A DNA stretch of 64,000 bases from Piper betle (GCA_033002965.1 JAURVB010013582.1:1-64000), one strand, 5' to 3'; shown: positions 1 to 12,300, counted from the stretch's first letter. Translations and numbers: made by a program. Notes: generated by a model from the letters alone, not told the origin.

Positions 1-596
1 CTGGACAGAGGAGCAGTGACGTCTCTTACATCCACATATGTCAGACGATAGAATGTTAATATTTTGATTATGTTGCATTATATTGAGAATGATGTGATGT
101 TATGCATAGTATGATAATATGATAGTGATATTACGATTTGAAACATATATTAGTGTGCAAGTCGAATGATAAAAGTGAAATGTGAATAAAATGAACAGGT
201 GGGTCAATACCCAAAAAGTAGAATATTTTGAGGTGACAGAATTAAATGTTTATGTGAAAAATATAATGCAATGAATGTATATTGATGTATATAATTATAC
301 ATATTGTTTTGACAGGGTAGCCCTTAATTGCACATTTATGGGATACTCTATTCATCTTATTTAACGAATTTTATCAACTTTTATCGAAATTATTTTAGTA
401 TGCAAATTGGTTGTCCTATCATCCATATAGTAGCATGTTAGAGATCCGTGCATTCATCCATGCATAGCGATTGACATCTTTTATCTTGAGACGCCGAAAG
501 TAGATCCGCAGGGTTGGGTTTAGGTTTAGCCGACCTAACCGGGACCAATGACATTCCAGTTTGGTTCCCGACATGAACCGAATTTGGGGTGCTACA
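1..596 (-). repeat. LTR-family fragment, inverted, with one LTR terminus
   Basis: Read on the minus strand from 596, the sequence opens with TGTAGCACCCC and then follows the first roughly 180 bases of the solo LTR at 19,348-22,180 with clear divergence. Shared blocks include the words around 'gtctcaagat' and 'gcatggatga'. Below about 410 the match becomes weak and AT-rich. No coding sequence is visible. I read this as an old LTR end of the same family, inverted relative to the copy at 19.3 kb. Confidence 0.6.
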
Positions 597-639
597 TGGA
601 CTCTTCTCACTTTTTATTGCTATATTCTGTTGTTGATTT

Positions 640-1560
640 AGTTTCAAGATCACAGGACGCGTTAAGTGGTTGTTTTATCGGACCCTACTTAACATGGGTC
701 ATTTAGACGTATTTTACTTATATGATTAATAACCCTTAAGGATGAGACCCCTCAAGTCTGATTCCAATATAAAATCCACCGTAAGTTATCTTCGGGCTTA
801 TTATATAAATCTCTTCCCAATCTTATATATGATTTTCTCGAGTTTTTCACTAAGATGTGAGACAAGGGAAAACCGACTACCACGTCTTAAGATAGGGTGC
901 ATGTTAGTCAAAGCGGGCTCTAGATTTGGTGAGCATCTGTTCCATTCCCGAGGGATCCTGACAACTCCACCTTTGTGTTCTTCAAACCCGGAGAAGTGTG
1001 GATGATTAGAGGTACTGCAATACAGCACATATCTAGACTTGTGGTTTAAAAGAGTATTGAAAGCACGTGCCTGAGAGTACTTGGCCTCTGTAGTCAGGGC
1101 TAGGACTGATATGGAATATGTAGAGGGCTGAAAGAAAGAAAGTGATGTTCCTACGCAAAGGGATAGTTTTTTAAGTTGATGAAGTATAAGATGAGATAAA
1201 AAGGAGACGTTATTGCATGAGGCCGTCGACTCCTATTTAACACACTTATGAGAGATTATGTGAAGGAGTATATAAATATTTTCACTTAATAGAAATGTCA
1301 GCTTTCCTATGCCAGTTTAACTATTAGTTATTTCTAGACCAGTAACACTCGTTATTGACGTTTTTCATATTATATATATTGGCTTCGTGATTCTGAGTCG
1401 ACTTTTGTGGGAAGACACATAAATGCTACACGTACTTGAGCTCAGTGTAATTATTTTCTTTTATATTTTTACTCATATTTGAAGTGTTTTTTACGCATAT
1501 TCAACGATATCTTCTATTCTCTTCACATCAAGCTGATCACTTTGATCTATATTATTGATC
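640..1560 (-). repeat. Second inverted fragment of the same LTR family
   Basis: On the minus strand this stretch matches about 19,880-20,640 of the solo LTR in the same order. Shared blocks include the 'ccgataaaac' block near 690, the block 'ccacacttctccgggttt' near 1,000, and the 'aacgagtgttac' block near 1,345. Because the LTR start at 596 abuts a later part of the LTR here, the two pieces cannot be one simple LTR. They look like a nested or rearranged remnant. No gene is visible. Confidence 0.6.
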
Positions 1561-1689
1561 GAGTTTTATAAACTATCTGTATCAGATATGATTCAATTCA
1601 ATCGTAATATTTTTTATCCGGTTCTTAGGTGAACCGAAATAGGGTATTCGAGGAAGGCCAGAAAATAAATGAAAACAAAAGAAGGAAAA

Positions 1690-2304
1690 GAAATAACGTA
1701 TTACAAATGTTGTCAGGGGTGCACGTAGGCATGTTTGAAACTTTCCAAATACTAAGATCATGGAAATTTCAAAGCAACTAGTGAGGAGAAAAGTAAAAAA
1801 CGCGGCATACATATGTCCTGCATGCTAATTTATTATTAAAGTAAAGTGGGTCATATAAGGTAGGCATTTTTCATGTTGATTCATACTGCCTTGGTAGTTT
1901 GACGTTTTCAGTGGCAGTCGCAAGGTGGAGGAAAGCCAGAAAATAAATGAAAAAGTCGACCACGTCTAGATATTTAAATATATATATATATCCCTTTTTT
2001 TCTATAAATTTTTTTTAAGATCATGGAAATTTCAAAGCAACTTGTGACTTGTGAGAAGGAAAAAAAACACGGCATATTTATTGATGAGCTGCATGCTAAT
2101 TTATTAACGAAAAGTAAAATGGAACATATAAGGTAGTCATTTTTCATTTTGATTCGTGACAACAGGTTGAGGTATGTATAACACGGGGGAGGGATGGGAA
2201 TTGGGAAGGAGCATATGAATTTTGATGAGACGAGCTAGTGAAATGTGCGAGGGCACAATTTGTATTCATCATTCCCACCCCTGCCTCGGCTTCATCATCT
2301 CACC
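1690..2304 (+). promoter_or_regulatory. Upstream region of LecRLK copy 1 with repeated module
   Basis: A module containing 'aagatcatggaaatttcaaa' starts at about 1,754 and again at about 2,017. It recurs upstream of LecRLK copy 2 at about 47,868 and 48,060. Around it the blocks 'tgtcaggggtgcacgtaggc' and 'gcatgctaatttatt' are also shared with 47.6-48.2 kb, so the promoter was duplicated along with the gene. The position that holds a clean TATA box in copy 2 reads TATGTATAA here (2,173-2,181), about 130 bases before the start codon, so the TATA box looks weakened. Confidence 0.5.
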
Positions 2305-4788
2305 ATGTATCTCTATCTCCTCCTCCTGTTGATTGCCTTCTTCTCCCCTTATTGTCCCTCCTCCACCGCCCAACCTGCATACCGGAACATATCCCTCGGC
2401 TCCACCCTCTCCACCGACGACCTCGACACCCCATGGCTCTCCCCCTCCGGTGACTTTGCCTTTGGCTTCCACCCGCTTCCCTCCACCTCGCGGCAGCAGC
2501 GTCCCTCTTTCTTGCTCTCCATCTGGTTCGCCAATGCCCCCGGTAACACACTCGTCTGGTACGCCAGACAACAAAGTGGCCCCACCCCCACCCCCGCCCC
2601 CGCCGGGTCCACGGTGGAGCTGACCAACGACGGCTTCCTGCGGCTGCTTGATCCCCAAGGCCGCCGCCTCTGGTCCGCCGACTCCTTCCCGAGCAACACC
2701 GTTTCCCACGCCGCCATGCTCGACACCGGCGACTTCGTCCTCGTCGGTGGCGACTCGGACGTCCAGTGGCGGAGCTTTGACACCCCCACCGACACTCTCC
2801 TCCCCACCCAAGTGTTCGGCCTCGACAGCACCCTCTCTTCTCGTCTCTCTGAGACCAACTTCTCCACCGGCAGGTTCCAGCTCCGGCTTCTCAGAGATGG
2901 TAACCTCGTCCTTAACACCATGGAGCTCACTTCCCAGTTTAGCTACGATGCTTACTATAGAAGCAACACCCTCAACTCCGGTATGCAATTGATTTACAAC
3001 CAATCGGGATACATCATATTCCAGCAGACGAACGGCTCCTCTCTGAACTTCACGCAGGGGTATGAGATGCTGTCCACCAGAGACTTCTACCAGAGAGCTA
3101 CCTTGGACGTCGACGGCGTCTTCCGACAGTACGTTTACCCAAAATCTCCCAACCTGCGCAACACAACCTGGGCCAATTCCAATTCTTGGTCCGTTGTATG
3201 GTCCCTCCCCGAAGACATCTGCCAAGCAGACCTGATCAGAGTGGGAAGCGGCACCTGCGGGTTCAATAGCTATTGCCGGCTCGACGATGAGCGGAAGCCC
3301 ATCTGCGAATGCCCACCTGGGTTCTCCTTCATTGACCCGGACAACAGGTACAAAGGCTGCAAGCTTGACCCATTTGTGGATGCGTGTAATTTGGAAGAAT
3401 CCTCCTCCTCCAGAGGTAAGCTTGATGTTAGCTTAAAGGAGGTGCTCAATTTGGACTGGCCGAGCGTGGATTCGACGAGGTTGTCACCTATAAACGAGGA
3501 GGGTTGCCGAGAGGCTTGCCTTAGTGACTGTCTCTGCGTCGTCGCAACCTTCTGGAGTGGAAGCTGCTATAAGAAGAACTTGCCTCTTGTCAATGGAAGG
3601 TTCAGCCCCGAAGACGGTTTGAAGGCTTTGATCAAAGTGTGGGGGAACTCGTCCACCACTATTCCAACTATTCCAGACACAGATGGAGGCTGGAAACAGA
3701 GAAGGACGTTCATTGTGGTCGGATCAGTTCTCTTAGGCGGCTCTGCCTTTATCAACGGCTGCTTCTTGTCGCTAACCATAGCTGCTCTCCTTCTCTATTC
3801 TCGCCGCAAAAAGTCGGAGAGAGTTAACGTGCAGAAAACAAATATGGCTGGCATGAATCCGGTCCGCCTCTCTTTCAGAGACCTCGAAACATGCAACCGG
3901 TGGATTCAAGGAAGAAGTGGGGAGGGGCGCTTTCGGCACCATCTACAAAGGATCCCTCCCCACCAACCCCCCATTGCAATTGCAGTCAAGAAGCTGGAGA
4001 ACGTGAAGCAGGAGGATGGAGAGAAGGAATTCGAAACAGAGGTCCGAGCAGTGAGCCAAACTTACCATCGCAACCTGGTGCAGTTGCTTGGATATTGTCA
4101 CGAGGATTCCCAGCGTCTACTGGTGTACGAGTACATGAGCAACGGATCCTTGTCTAGCTTCCTGTTTGGGCCATCAAGGCCCAGTTGGGAAGAGAGAACC
4201 AAGATCGCCATTGGCATTGCAAGGGGGCTTGTCTACTTGCACGAGGAGTGTGAGACCCAGATCATCCACTGCGACATCAAGCCTCAGAACATCCTCCTCG
4301 ACGAGACCCTCACCGCTAGGATCTCTGATTTCGGATTGGCCAAGCTACTGAAAGCCGACCAAACTCGAACTCGCACGGGAATTAGAGGAACCAAGGGGTA
4401 CGTGGCCCCAGAATGGTTCAAGAGCATGGCCATTACAGCTAAAGTAGATGTGTACAGTTACGGGGTGATGCTGTTGGAAATTGTTTGCTCCCGGAAGAAT
4501 TTGGAGCTTGTGACTGAAGGAGACGAGCTGGAAGAAGGGGCAATACTTACAGACTGGGCGTATGACCGCTTTATAGAAGGGAGGCCAGATTTGCTGGTAA
4601 GTGGTGATGAAGAGGCGATGGAGAACCTGTGCAAACTGGAGCGGTTTATCAAAGTGGCGTTCTGGTGCATACAAGAGGATCCCACCATGAGACCACCCAT
4701 GAAGAAAGTGCTGCAAATGCTTGAAGGTGCAGCAGCTGTCCCTGTGCCTCCAGACCCTTCATCTTTCCTGAGTTCACTCGAAGGTTGA
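2305..4788 (+). CDS. LECRK: G-type lectin receptor kinase (LECRK type), P-loop segment out of frame
   Basis: This gene encodes a predicted plasma-membrane receptor kinase of 827 residues. The methionine at 2,305 is preferred over 2,245 because it starts directly on a signal peptide (MYLYLLLLL). Domains in order: bulb-lectin domain to about residue 155; an EGF-like cysteine cluster (CGFNSYC...CECPPGF); a PAN-like cluster (CREACLSDCLC); a transmembrane helix at about 468-495; and a kinase with [14 protein letters not shown] and APEW, so a non-RD kinase. Relative to copy 2 there is an extra C at 3,885. A six-C run at 3,967-3,972 shifts the frame back. The 29 residues between are nonsense, and they fall where the glycine-rich loop belongs (copy 2 has [11 protein letters not shown] there). 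The reading frame stays open but ATP binding is probably lost. Assembly error is an alternative. LECRKs in rice act in pest and pathogen resistance; that role is family knowledge only. Confidence 0.85.
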   Translation: MYLYLLLLLIAFFSPYCPSSTAQPAYRNISLGSTLSTDDLDTPWLSPSGDFAFGFHPLPSTSRQQRPSFLLSIWFANAPGNTLVWYARQQSGPTPTPAPAGSTVELTNDGFLRLLDPQGRRLWSADSFPSNTVSHAAMLDTGDFVLVGGDSDVQWRSFDTPTDTLLPTQVFGLDSTLSSRLSETNFSTGRFQLRLLRDGNLVLNTMELTSQFSYDAYYRSNTLNSGMQLIYNQSGYIIFQQTNGSSLNFTQGYEMLSTRDFYQRATLDVDGVFRQYVYPKSPNLRNTTWANSNSWSVVWSLPEDICQADLIRVGSGTCGFNSYCRLDDERKPICECPPGFSFIDPDNRYKGCKLDPFVDACNLEESSSSRGKLDVSLKEVLNLDWPSVDSTRLSPINEEGCREACLSDCLCVVATFWSGSCYKKNLPLVNGRFSPEDGLKALIKVWGNSSTTIPTIPDTDGGWKQRRTFIVVGSVLLGGSAFINGCFLSLTIAALLLYSRRKKSERVNVQKTNMAGMNPVRLSFRDLETCNRWIQGRSGEGRFRHHLQRIPPHQPPIAIAVKKLENVKQEDGEKEFETEVRAVSQTYHRNLVQLLGYCHEDSQRLLVYEYMSNGSLSSFLFGPSRPSWEERTKIAIGIARGLVYLHEECETQIIHCDIKPQNILLDETLTARISDFGLAKLLKADQTRTRTGIRGTKGYVAPEWFKSMAITAKVDVYSYGVMLLEIVCSRKNLELVTEGDELEEGAILTDWAYDRFIEGRPDLLVSGDEEAMENLCKLERFIKVAFWCIQEDPTMRPPMKKVLQMLEGAAAVPVPPDPSSFLSSLEG

Positions 4789-6500
4789 TGATCGAAAGGC
4801 ACCTCTTCGTAACAAAATTCGTGTGAATGATTTTTTTGGAAATAATTTGTAGGAATGATTTGATATATAATGTTCAATTAATTATACCGTAGAGTGTTTA
4901 ATATATCAGTTCATATATGAGTACTTAATAGGGGGTGAATAAGCAGCTCAATTAAGCATTTTTTGGTTGAAGCAGCTTATTTTAAGCATTGATACAACTG
5001 TTTGACCACGGTGTAAAGCTATGAGCCATTTCAGAAGCATGCCGTCTTTTTTACAAAGCTCTTGGGTAAAGCAAAGCCTACTGCTGAAGTAGTTCTTTTA
5101 CCTTGAAAAAAAGTCGTTCTTTCCAAAATTAAAGACATGATAAAGTAAAATTGAGTTAATAATTCGCACCTACTAATTACTACACTCATTAATAAATTGT
5201 TATTATCTCATTTCCCACAAGTTTTGCATGCATGTATATACCAAGTTAATTCATACATATTCTTGGAGCAATTTATTATCTCATTTCCCACAAGATTTGC
5301 ATGCATATAACAAGTTAATTCATACATATTCTTGGTGCTAAAAGCGTGAAATCATTTGCTTAGCTTCTACATATTTCACTAGGTATGTACTATTTCCAAA
5401 ACATCTGTAGGGAAGACTAAAGCGAAACTGATCAGGAGATGGAGGAAGCTATGATTAAATTGTTCCGGAAACATCAACATTATTTATCCAAGGAAGGAAG
5501 TATTAACCGCAACATTAATGACCTTAGTATTAGAGGTCTCTTAGTATTCAATCGACCCCTACCAACACATACCAGGTTTGGATATTTTGAAAATTATAAT
5601 ATTTTTTAAATAATTTGACCTGTATCTATATCTAAATTAATTTTGATCGGATAAGAAATGGTCATATCCCTGCCTACCTGTAGCGCGTGGTAGAGAAGGT
5701 CCAAAAATTAATAACCGACCTTGTGAAATAGTTGAGAATAGTCTCATATAAATAATGCTTATAAGTTGGGATCTTAATAAATCCTAAGAGTTGGGATGCC
5801 TTAGTAGCTAACTAGCTATTTATGATGAAGCTCAAATTTTTTTATAGTATGTGAATCACAAATTCATATGGACTCACACACTTCAAGTATTGTACAAAAA
5901 AGAGAAGCCCAATAAATGGAATTGTTAAAGTTCCGAAGTGGTAAACTCAATACCAGTGTAGCCATCTGTCTGTTAAAGTGCACTTGGGCAAAGTCCATAA
6001 ATTATAAAGAAGATCTAATTTGGTTAGACGTTAAAAGAACTATTTTTTAATTATTTAACTTACTTACTTTTTAAATGATTAACTGTTTTTGTAAGTTAAT
6101 TGAGAGTGTTGAGAATGTCTAATAGCTAATAGTTAGTGCCGAATGTTGAGAATAACCTAACAATTGAGCTGTTTAAGTAGTTAACTCGTCGTTTTTTTTT
6201 TAATAATGAAAAACAGAACAACAAGAATTTTTAAAAAAAAATTAAAAGACGAGAAATTAAAGAAAAAACGGACGGAATGAAATGGCCAAAACGGGCAAAT
6301 CCAGGCACCGATTATTAATTGCGGAGACGACTGATTACCCGTCATGCAGGGGCGGCGGGCCGGGCCGACGACAGGTTGTGCTTGCGCCTCTTCCTCTCCC
6401 AGCTCGTTTCCCGACGACGCTTGCTTGGGCCGGCGTCGGAGAAGAAAAATCTCCCAACTCTCAACTCTGCTCTACTCGTCGGCGGCGAGGTCTGTATGCT
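4789..6500 (+). other. Intergenic spacer between LecRLK copy 1 and SMH fragment
   Basis: This is AT-rich spacer with no supportable gene. It contains a local duplication of about 80 bases around 5,205-5,340 ('ttattatctcatttcccaca' twice). The block at about 5,733-5,830 ('tgagaatagtctca' to 'ctaactagct') resembles the TRIM terminal repeats at 16.6-17.1 kb. The same spacer, nearly unchanged, occupies 50,807-52,518. Confidence 0.5.
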
Positions 6501-7844
6501 ATGAGACGACGTCCCAAGCAGAAGTGGACGATGGAGGAGGAAGCAGCCCTCCAAGCCGGCGTCGAAAAGCACGGCCCCGGCTGGTGGCGCGTCATCCAGA
6601 TGGACCCCGATTTCCGCCCAGTCCTCTCCTCTCGCTCAAACACCGGTCTCAAGGTCCTTGAATCAACCCTTCCTCTCTCTTCATTCCACTCATCCCCTCC
6701 TCTCCTTCTTCCTTCCTCCTTCCTTGCTTGTGTGTGTGTATATATACACACACACACACAGTCCATTCCGTTTGTACCAACCAACTTTTGAGTCCTTGAT
6801 TCATATGATTTTTTTTTTAAGGATAAATGGAGAAACCTGAGTCCCCAGAAATCCAAGTCGAAAGCCGTCCCTGCACGGCCGATTCCAATCTCCACTCCTC
6901 TCTTCCTCCCCGCCTGCTACTAGTCCTACTCCCCCGTCTGCTATACCTCCGGCGACGGAGAATGAACGCAACAACCCAAAGTAGGTTGCGGTCTTTTATT
7001 TTTATTTTTCTTTTCTTTTCTTTATGAGTGAAAAAGTTTGCTCCTGTTATGATCCTACGTCCAATATTTTGTATCTACGACCAACATTTTGTATTTATTT
7101 ATATGATCCAAATTTATTATATACAAACAGTATATCAAAATCACTCTTTGGCTACATGAGGGTCATTATAATCTTTTGCATGTATTTAGGAGAAGAATTT
7201 ATTCAAAGTAATTAAAGTGCTGATATTGTCACATTGGATTTTTTAAAGCAATTTAACTATGAGCCTTTATATATTTGCTACGGCTCATATAGCTTGTATG
7301 CTCTTATTCGGAGCGAGCCCTTCTGTCCAACAACTACCATGGATACAAGTAAAAAATAAATAATTAAGGTGCTTATAGATTTTCGTATTAATCTAATGTT
7401 TTTAACCCTTTTTCTTCTTTTTTTCAAAATAATAGAAATTGTAAATTATTTTTAAAATATTTTAAAATAATATATTTTTAAGAAATCTGAAAGTAGGTGC
7501 TATTTATGTTTGAATAAGATAAAAATTTATGAAGTCCCCGCCAGTGCACTTTCTTTTGGATCCCCTCATATGGGAGCCACTAAAAGTGGTTGAAATTAGA
7601 GGTGTAGCTCATGTAAGATATATGAGGTGTAGCTTACCTCAATTTTTTCTCCTTCTTGTAGTTGGTGTTTGCATCATTTAAGACTGTTGAAGTTATCTTA
7701 ACTTTTTGAATTGTGGCTTCGAAAGGAACCTTTTGAATAGTCTTTATGTTCTATTTTAGGTACGCTGCTATTATCCTTGAAGCGCTATCAATTCTCAAAG
7801 ATCCTAATGGAACTGATTTAAATGCAATCTATCACTTCATTGAG
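6501..7844 (+). pseudogene. SMH: Single-Myb-histone (SMH/TRB) gene, truncated and frameshifted
   Basis: Three of the five exons of the gene at 52,519 are present: 6,501-6,653 (Myb domain start, PKQKWT...EEEAAL), 6,822-6,980 (begins DKWRNLSP), and 7,760-7,844 (start of the H1/H5 globular domain, YAAIILEAL). A two-base CT deletion near 6,902 relative to the other copy puts exon 2 out of frame and brings in a stop (CCCGCCTGCTACTAG). The remaining H1 and coiled-coil exons are missing because the duplicated block ends at about 8,209. Family knowledge: SMH/TRB proteins bind telomeric or telobox DNA. This copy could only make an N-terminal Myb fragment. Confidence 0.85.
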
Positions 7845-8254
7845 GTCAATGCTTGTTCTTCACTAGTTAATTTTTTGTGCGTGTGGATCACTGTTTGATT
7901 TGTTCTTTGTTTGAGCATTCATTGGGAAGAATCTGCGCAATGCATGGGCTATGCTAAAACTTTAGTTTGGTGAACAAAGAAGATTTTAAAATAAAAAAAT
8001 GTTGCATACAACTTAAATGAGTGTATTAAAAATGTGTAAATATAATGTATGAAATAACCAACCAGCTTAAAGAGAAAGGTAAACTAATTAAAAAGAAAGG
8101 TAAACTAATTAAAAGAGAACAAAACATGATAGAAATGGCAATGAACAATGATGAGAATCCATAGCAAATGACATAAGCTAACATAATAGTTGTTAGAAAG
8201 GAATGAAATGCGCTGACTCAAATGACATAAGCTAACTTAAATGCGCTGCCAGAT

Positions 8255-8257
<3 letters not shown>

Positions 8258-8300
<43 letters not shown>
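8258..8300. repeat. (AT)n microsatellite at duplicate A boundary
   Basis: An uninterrupted run of about 21 AT units sits some 50 bases past the point where the match to duplicate B ends. Such tracts are unstable and could have helped form the breakpoint. Confidence 0.9.
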
Positions 8301-8303
<3 letters not shown>

Positions 8304-9328
8304 CTTTAATAACAATACATGATCTACCCCCGATAATAATAATACATGATCTACCCCCGAGTAGGAACATGGTTCCAACTGTAGTAGGTACAGATTTTAA
8401 GTTGGTTTAAATGGTAAAAAATGATTATTGCTGCTGTTGCTGATACCCAATATATATAAGCTACAATCCGTATCTTCGTGATCCCACTGCTGAAAATTAA
8501 AATCTTAAAACTGAGTAAATCTATTCAGCATAGAACAGCATTAACAAGAACTTCCTATAGCTAGTTCCTGCTCAATATCGATCCCCTTCATTGGTAACAA
8601 CCAACACCTCCACCTAAAGAATTTGCTTGTCGTGTATTGGCTTACAAGAGCAATTCAAGATGTACAAAGTACGGTACACAATGGTAGTGGTAATCCCAAA
8701 TTGCAGGTAATAGTGCTCAAATTCGCCATCGAGTTCACCTCTATGAACTTTCCTTCGTAATAAACAAGACAAATAGTGAAATTTTCTTTCGTAAGGCGTA
8801 AGGATGTTCTACCGCCTGCGAAGTCTACCCACAAAGCTGGATCAACTGATACACACTCCACATGCATCCTAGTAGTTGATTAATTGGGTATATCTCGCTA
8901 TGATAAAAGCGGACAAGATTAATCTTCTCATAAGTCATAATATCATTCTACAGCAGCTTAATTGAGGGCTAAACTCCAGCTAATTTATCATAAATAGTCA
9001 AAAATCTTTAAGTATTCAAAGAATGAAAACTTTAATCTTTACACTAGCAATGGAAATTGACTGTCATGATGAGGCACCTAGATGAATCGCTGGCTTTCAG
9101 TATTGAGGAAAAAACTAACTCCAGCCCTAAGTTATCCCAAAAACTAGGAGGCATGCACCCAATGCTCATCCACCAATCGCCTGAACAAAAATAGATAATG
9201 AAAACAAACTCATGCAACGTTCAAAATTAAATCAAGAGGAAGCTGGAAAAGGCAATATAAACAGTTACAATTCCCCATGCATATGTCACAGACTGAGTCG
9301 GTTCTCCAAAAACAAAAAAAGTCTTGAG
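8301..9328. other. Intergenic spacer, no gene seen
   Basis: Contains a short 'aataatacatgatctacccc' repeat near 8,310-8,360. Otherwise it is unremarkable sequence between the SMH fragment and the 3' end of the MATE gene. Short open frames here have no recognisable domain. Confidence 0.5.
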
Positions 9329-12300
9329 TCACACCTCAGATCTGTGTATATCCTGATGTAAGAACCACCATGGCCCAGAACTTGATAGAAGCCTGCAAAA
9401 AGTTAATAGTGCAGGACAATGTCAAATTTAAATTTCTCAGTTCTATATGCAAAATTTCACCGAGGGCTCGTTCTTCAAGTCTTATTCACAATTACAATTT
9501 TATCATTTCTCTGCCTCATAGAACAAAAGGCATAAATCACCTTAAAAATGGCACCATAGGCTGAACCCATTAAATTAGCAATCACCAACAAAAAAGAGTA
9601 ACTAGGGTGAAGTGCACATTGATACAATTAAAAATATACCTCCAGAAACCAGCTAGCATCTGCAATGCCATAAGTAGAGTCAAACCAGACCAGACTCCTG
9701 GAAGGCCAAATTTTGTAGGCGCATACAGCAAAACTGTAGAAGATATTGCTCCTGCAACCATCTGCACAATCGAAACATACAATGAGCTAGGTGAATGAAG
9801 ACGGTTAAGATGCTTCTCAACAGGTGAAGACGAAAAATAATTAAAAGTGTTCAATATACCATAGAGATAGCTGCATATGAGAAATCTGATACACCATAAT
9901 GAAGTCCATAAAAAATAAAAGCCAGTGCATTGATGGGTTGACTGGCACACACAAACTGTGTAGACATGGTTCAAATCAATCAAGTAACACTTCGTATTGA
10001 CAACAACAAAAAATAATAAAAATACAGAAGATCCTACATACCAGAGTTCCAGTTTTAACAATCTCAACAACTTGCATATCCTTGGTGAATAAGTTAGAAA
10101 TAGGACTGAACCAAGCAGAGAGTATAATAGATAAACCAATACCGGCAACGACCCCAGTCTGACAAAAAGAAATGAAATTAGCATATGATAATAAAGAAGC
10201 AAACCCAAACCACAAGAAAAAGCCTCCAACTGAGGACACAAATCCCATCGTTTAAGGCCGAGGAAAATGGAGTCACCTTAAGCACGCTGTAAGTTATTTC
10301 TTTCACCCTTTTGAGATTACCATTTGAAAAGGAACTTGCAATCAAAGCCTGATGAAAAGGGGTTCTCATGTTTATGTACGCTGGATGAAGAATTCACTTA
10401 TCAACACAGAGATACTCTATTCAAGATGTACCTGAGCAGACACTGCAAGAGCATCTGAAAGCAAAGATACTGCCAGCCAAACTTGCATGCAAATTTGGTG
10501 GGCAGCCATTGCTAGGGGACCTTGACGGGCAGCCATTGACGTTCCCAGGGTTATAGAAGCAAGCACCGACAAAGTTCTCCCTAAAAGTAATCCCCCTAAA
10601 ACAAACGATAGGTTTAGATAACATTCAAAACAAAAACTCTGGCCACTTGTAAATAGGTATTGCTCCAATACTAAGTAGAAACATCATAGCTTTTTCTACT
10701 ATGTATGAAAAATAATAGTTGGAAAGAGGAAAAGAAAGAAGGGGAGATGCAGTCATGACATGTGGCTAAAGTTCATAAGCTGAAAAGTGCAAGAGATGTA
10801 GAATTGAATAAATACCATATACACCATAATGAAGTCCATAAAAAATAAAAGCCAGTGCATTGATGGGTTGACTGGCACACACAAACTGTGTAGACATGGT
10901 TCAAATCAATCAAGTAACACTTCGTATTGACAACAACAAAAAATAATAAAAATACAGAAGATCCTACATACCAGAGTTCCAGTTTTAACAATCTCAACAA
11001 CTTGCATATCCTTGGTGAATAAGTTAGAAATAGGACTGAACCAAGCAGAGAGTATAATAGATAAACCAATACCGGCAACGACCCCAGTCTGACAAAAAGA
11101 AATGAAATTAGCATATGATAATAAAGAAGCAAACCCAAACCACAAGAAAAAGCCTCCAACTGAGGACACAAATCCCATCGTTTAAGGCCGAGGAAAATGG
11201 AGTCACCTTAAGCACGCTGTAAGTTATTTCTTTCACCCTTTTGAGATTACCATTTGAAAAGGAACTTGCAATCAAAGCCTGATGAAAAGGGGTTCTCATG
11301 TTTATGTACGCTGGATGAAGAATTCACTTATCAACACAGAGATACTCTATACAAGATGTGCCTGGGCAGACACTGCAAGAGCATCTGAAAGCAAAGATAC
11401 TGCCAGCCAAACTTGCATGCAAATTTGGTGGGCAGCCATTGCTAGGGGACCTTGACGGGCAGCCATTGACGTTCCCAGGGTTATAGAAGCAAGCACCGAC
11501 AAAGTTCTCCCTAAAAGTAATCCCCCTAAAACAAACGATAGGTTTAGATAACATTCAAAACAAAAACTCTGGCCACTTGTAAATAGGTATTGCTCCAATA
11601 CTAAGTAGAAACATCATAGCTTTTTCTACTATGTATGAAAAATAATAGTTGGAAAGAGGAAAAGAAAGAAGGGGAGATGCAGTCATGACATGTGGCTAAA
11701 GTTCATAAGCTGAAAAGTGCAAGAGATGTAGAATTGAATAAATACCATATACACCATAATGAAGTCCATAAAAAATAAAAGCCAGTGCATTGATGGGTTG
11801 ACTGGCACACACAAACTGTGTAGACATGGTTCAAATCAATCAAGTAACACTTCGTATTGACAACAACAAAAAATAATAAAAATACAGAAGATCCTACATA
11901 CCAGAGTTCCAGTTTTAACAATCTCAACAACTTGCATATCCTTGGTGAATAAGTTAGAAATAGGACTGAACCAAGCAGAGAGTATAATAGATAAACCAAT
12001 ACCGGCAACGACCCCAGTCTGACAAAAAGAAATGAAATTAGCATATGATAATAAAGAAGCAAACCCAAACCACAAGAAAAAGCCTCCAACTGAGGACACA
12101 AATCCCATCGTTTAAGGCCGAGGAAAATGGAGTCACCTTAAGCACGCTGTAAGTTATTTCTTTCACCCTTTTGAGATTACCATTTGAAAAGGAACTTGCA
12201 ATCAAAGCCTGATGAAAAGGGGTTCTCATGTTTATGTACGCTGGATGAAGAATTCACTTATCAACACAGAGATACTCTATACAAGATGTGCCTGGGCAGA

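Larger units (their letters stand above)
2160..8209 (+). repeat. Segmental duplicate A (LecRLK plus SMH 5' half)
   Basis: This block matches about 48,190-54,209 in direct orientation, some 46 kb away. It covers the promoter, the LecRLK, the 1.5-kb spacer and the first three exons of the SMH gene. The match stops near 8,209, where copy A turns into an (AT)n tract and copy B continues into SMH intron 3. Upstream of about 3,887 the copies differ by many scattered substitutions and indels. Downstream they are almost identical. Confidence 0.9.

Noticed and set aside
2269..3225. Long antisense open frame (318 codons) across LecRLK copy 1
   Set aside because: Shadow of the GC-rich lectin coding region; repeats antisense to copy 2 and has no domain.
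6727..6760. GTGT-ATAT-ACAC stretch considered as a regulatory palindrome
   Set aside because: A compound microsatellite inside SMH intron 1, present in both duplicates.
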